Below are positions 61,783 through 64,000 of a DNA stretch of 64,000 nt, piece by piece. The first letter of the stretch is position 1, and every line of letters begins with the position of its first letter. The notes under the pieces were generated by a model, which was not told the origin of the DNA, ran no database searches, and worked only from the letters and a program-made list of their open reading frames with translations. This DNA is from Cryobacterium breve (GTDB lineage Bacteria; Actinomycetota; Actinomycetes; Actinomycetales; Microbacteriaceae): positions 248,001-312,000 of the forward strand of contig NZ_SOGJ01000023.1 in assembly GCF_004402375.1 (NCBI RefSeq). The letters are read 5' to 3'. A program made the position numbers and the translations under genes.

Positions 61783-64000
61783 TAGAGGCCGTTCGCCGGG
61801 CGGTCCCGGTCGGGCTCCGGTGCCGCCTGAATGCTCGACCGAGCATCCGAGGCATACCCCAGAGTCGGCTCTGTGTTGGACGCGGTGACGGGTGCCGATA
61901 GTTGGGCCTCAACGAACAGGGCCTCCATAGGCACATCTTGGGTGCTGCCCTTGATGCGGTAGCGCACACCGAGCCAGGCGATCCAGACGAACGGCATGAC
62001 ACCACCGACGATGAAGAGAACGTCACCGGGCAGGCGCAACCACTCAAGCACGGCGTTACCAGGTTCAGTGATGAAGTTCAGGCTGCGCGCCTCAAAGTAG
62101 CCGTCGTTGATGGAGTGCCACAGCTGGATGACGCCGAGCGGCAGCAGAGTCGCGAAGGTCATCCAGGCCAAGCCGAGATTCAGGCACCAGAACGATAGCT
62201 TTGCGAGCCGATCCGGCCAGCGCTCAGGTGGAATCAGGTAGCGAAGGGCGAACAGCGCCAGTCCGACCCCGAGCATCCCGTAGACCCCCATCATGGCCGC
62301 GTGGGCGTGGTTGGCCGTTAGGGCTGTGCCGATCTCGTAATAGGAGATGATCGGCAGGTTGATCAGGAAGCCGAAGACGCCCGCACCCAGGAAGTTCCAG
62401 AACCCGACAGCCACCAGAAACATGACCGCCCAGCGGTGCGGGAACGGGGCCGAGCTGCGGGACTCCTGTCGGGCACCGAGCTGCAAGAAACTCCACGCCT
62501 CGATGGTCAGGAAGGTCAGCGGGATCACCTCGAGAGCGGAAAAGAACGCCCCAAGCGCCATGTGCTCCACGGGGGTTCCTGAGAAGTACAGGTGGTGCAT
62601 GGTGCCAAGGATCCCGCCGGCGGAATAGAGGATGACGTCAAGGAGGATGATCTGCATGGCGATCTTGTGCTTGACCACGCCGAGCATCACGAAGATGTAC
62701 GCGACCATGACCGTCGTGAACAACTCCAGGAAGTCCTCGACCCAAAGGTGCACCACCCAGAAGCGCCAGAATTCAGCCACGCTCAGATGTACCTCGGTGC
62801 CGGCCAGCATCCCGACCGCGTAGAACGCTGGAATCGCCAGACCAGAGTAGAAGAACAGCCATGGCAGGTTGAAGCGGTGTTCAGACTTGAGCCGAGCCCG
62901 GATGCCGCGGTAAATAATGACGATCCACAGGGTCAGGCCCACGACGAGCATGCCCTGCCAGACCTTGGGCAGATCGATGTACTCCCACTGCATGCCCCAG
63001 AAGATCGAGTCCTTGGCCGCTTCGACGCCGAACACGCTCATCGCCTCACCGACGAAGGAGCCGGCGATCACGACGGCGAGAGCTCCGAGCAGCGCGTAAG
63101 CGAGCCAGTGCTGGCGCTTGGGCTCCCGGCCGGATATATACGGCGCGAGAAAGATGCCCGCGGCCAAGAACGATGCGGCCGTCCAGAGCAGCGAGAGCTG
63201 CACGTGCCAAGTGCGGGCAAGGTTGAACGGCAGGACCTGGGCCAAGTCAATTCCGAAGAAGCTGGTGAGGTCCACCCGGTAGTGCTCGATTGCCGCTCCC
63301 AGGAACGCCTGGGCGAGAAACATCAAAGCGACAACGAAGAAGAACCAGGCCGTGGCGGACTGTGCCGGGGTCACCTTCACCTCTCCCGGCTGCCGGAACG
63401 ACAACGCCGGGGTCTCTTCCCCGTGCTGCCAGCCCATCTTTTTGCTCCACCGGCCATACAGGCCGAAAAGTGCGCCGAGGGCGACGAGCAGCGAGATGAG
63501 TGACAGTGCGCTCCACACAATGATGTCAGCGGTCGGCGCGTTGTCCACAAGCGGTTCGGCGGGCCAGTTATTCGAGTACGAGTAGTCGTGTCCCGGCCGT
63601 TCAGCGGCGGAGGCCCAGGCGGTCCAGGCGAAGAACGCCGTGAGCTCATGCACCTCGGCCTCGTCGGTGATCGCGTAGGGGATCAGCCCGTACTGCGTCG
63701 TCGGAGCTCCGAAGTAGTCAGCGTAATGCTGAGTGATCTCGTCGAACGCTTCAATCTGTAGGTCGGTGAAGACCAGATCGCCCGAGGTGGCGTCGTAGCG
63801 ATTGGTGCGCATCATCTCGACGAGTTCACCCTGGGGGTCCTGCACTCCGGAGGCGGTTAGGGCCTCGAGCACAAATTCGGAGGACCGGCGCAGATAGTCT
63901 GCCGTGTAGTCCGGGCCCAGATATCCTCCGTGGCCCATAATCGAGCCGTACTGCTGCAACCCGCGACCGGCGAAGATCTGCTGGCCGTCGGTGATCTCTG
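61782..64000 (-). CDS. norZ: quinol-dependent nitric oxide reductase (5' end outside the window)
   Basis: This is the single-subunit qNOR type, reducing NO to N2O with electrons from quinol. The visible 739 residues lack the extreme N-terminus, which lies beyond 64000. The N-terminal cytochrome-c-like fold (IFAGRGLQQYGSIMGHGGYLGPDYTADYL) is followed by the heme-copper-oxidase-like core, with histidine ligands in RTWHVQLSLLW, HLWVEDFLELFTTV, TMHHLYFSGTP and TANHAHAAMMGVYGM. No regulator of the NsrR or NorR type is visible. It is the first visible gene of a four-gene operon with overlapping junctions. Confidence 0.93.
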   Translation of the reverse strand, partial: EITDGQQIFAGRGLQQYGSIMGHGGYLGPDYTADYLRRSSEFVLEALTASGVQDPQGELVEMMRTNRYDATSGDLVFTDLQIEAFDEITQHYADYFGAPTTQYGLIPYAITDEAEVHELTAFFAWTAWASAAERPGHDYSYSNNWPAEPLVDNAPTADIIVWSALSLISLLVALGALFGLYGRWSKKMGWQHGEETPALSFRQPGEVKVTPAQSATAWFFFVVALMFLAQAFLGAAIEHYRVDLTSFFGIDLAQVLPFNLARTWHVQLSLLWTAASFLAAGIFLAPYISGREPKRQHWLAYALLGALAVVIAGSFVGEAMSVFGVEAAKDSIFWGMQWEYIDLPKVWQGMLVVGLTLWIVIIYRGIRARLKSEHRFNLPWLFFYSGLAIPAFYAVGMLAGTEVHLSVAEFWRFWVVHLWVEDFLELFTTVMVAYIFVMLGVVKHKIAMQIILLDVILYSAGGILGTMHHLYFSGTPVEHMALGAFFSALEVIPLTFLTIEAWSFLQLGARQESRSSAPFPHRWAVMFLVAVGFWNFLGAGVFGFLINLPIISYYEIGTALTANHAHAAMMGVYGMLGVGLALFALRYLIPPERWPDRLAKLSFWCLNLGLAWMTFATLLPLGVIQLWHSINDGYFEARSLNFITEPGNAVLEWLRLPGDVLFIVGGVMPFVWIAWLGVRYRIKGSTQDVPMEALFVEAQLSAPVTASNTEPTLGYASDARSSIQAAPEPDRDRPANGL

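Overview
The window is a high-GC actinobacterial chromosome segment, most likely from Microbacteriaceae (a Cryobacterium/Leifsonia-like organism). The evidence is a type I glutamine synthetase with glnE and a second glnA, a homodimeric pyruvate dehydrogenase E1 next to a FasR-type regulator and fabD-fabH-acpP-fabF, an actinobacterial polyphosphate glucokinase, DUF4191/DUF3145/PAC2/DUF427 proteins, GAF-ANTAR proteins, GTG/TTG starts, and many genes whose start codon lies 6-7 nt after a TAnnnT -10 hexamer (leaderless mRNAs). It reads as a core chromosome. No intact insertion sequence, prophage or CRISPR array is visible; only a few decayed remnants (25.5 kb, 51.3 kb) are seen.

Layout. 1-9.5 kb: PAC2 protein (cut by the window edge), leucyl aminopeptidase, lipoamide dehydrogenase, a 2-oxo acid dehydrogenase E2, a pseudokinase-like membrane protein, lipB-lipA and a DUF4191 protein. 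9.5-16 kb: nitrogen assimilation (RDD protein, glnA behind two GlnR-like boxes, glnE, second glnA). 16-21 kb: panB, a small SPOR-like protein divergent from map through a 12-bp shared promoter, ppgK, RNase P RNA, a zinc-ribbon coiled-coil protein and a Nif3-like protein. 21-28 kb: a DevS/DevR-like two-component system translationally coupled to DUF427 and EamA genes, a universal stress protein plus a broken copy, and two tandem GAF-ANTAR proteins. 27.9-36.4 kb: tRNA-Val(TAC), peroxiredoxin, aceE-fasR and fabD-fabH-acpP-fabF. 36.5-39.5 kb: DUF3145, a PadR regulator and an unusual PolA-like polymerase. 40-47.9 kb: a complete potassium-uptake operon (two tiny membrane peptides, kdpA-B-C-D-E) behind a structured leader. 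48-52.4 kb: a secreted transglycosylase-like protein, DUF4287, a winged-helix protein, an ATPase remnant and a membrane protein. 52.6-57.7 kb: a probable acetoin dehydrogenase operon (acoA-acoB-acoC plus diacetyl/acetoin reductase) with a divergent TetR regulator, then DUF488. 58.7-64 kb: a radical SAM/SPASM protein convergent with a quinol nitric oxide reductase operon that also encodes a cysteine-motif membrane protein, an SPFH/stomatin-like protein and a small membrane protein.

How the parts fit. LipB/LipA make the lipoyl cofactor used by the two E2 proteins here. The single E3 (2537) probably serves pyruvate, 2-oxoglutarate and acetoin complexes. Acetyl-CoA from AceE feeds the adjacent FasR-controlled fatty-acid operon. 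The two-component system, universal stress proteins, GAF-ANTAR proteins and NO reductase suggest adaptation to low oxygen or NO, but this grouping is inferred from family knowledge and proximity.

The observations I rate highest are the mutually overlapping divergent leaderless promoters of the SPOR-like gene and map (17208-17225), the NO reductase operon protein whose four-cysteine module resembles the zinc module of IS1182-type transposases (and, less closely, WhiB), and the tandem micro-peptides in front of kdpA.
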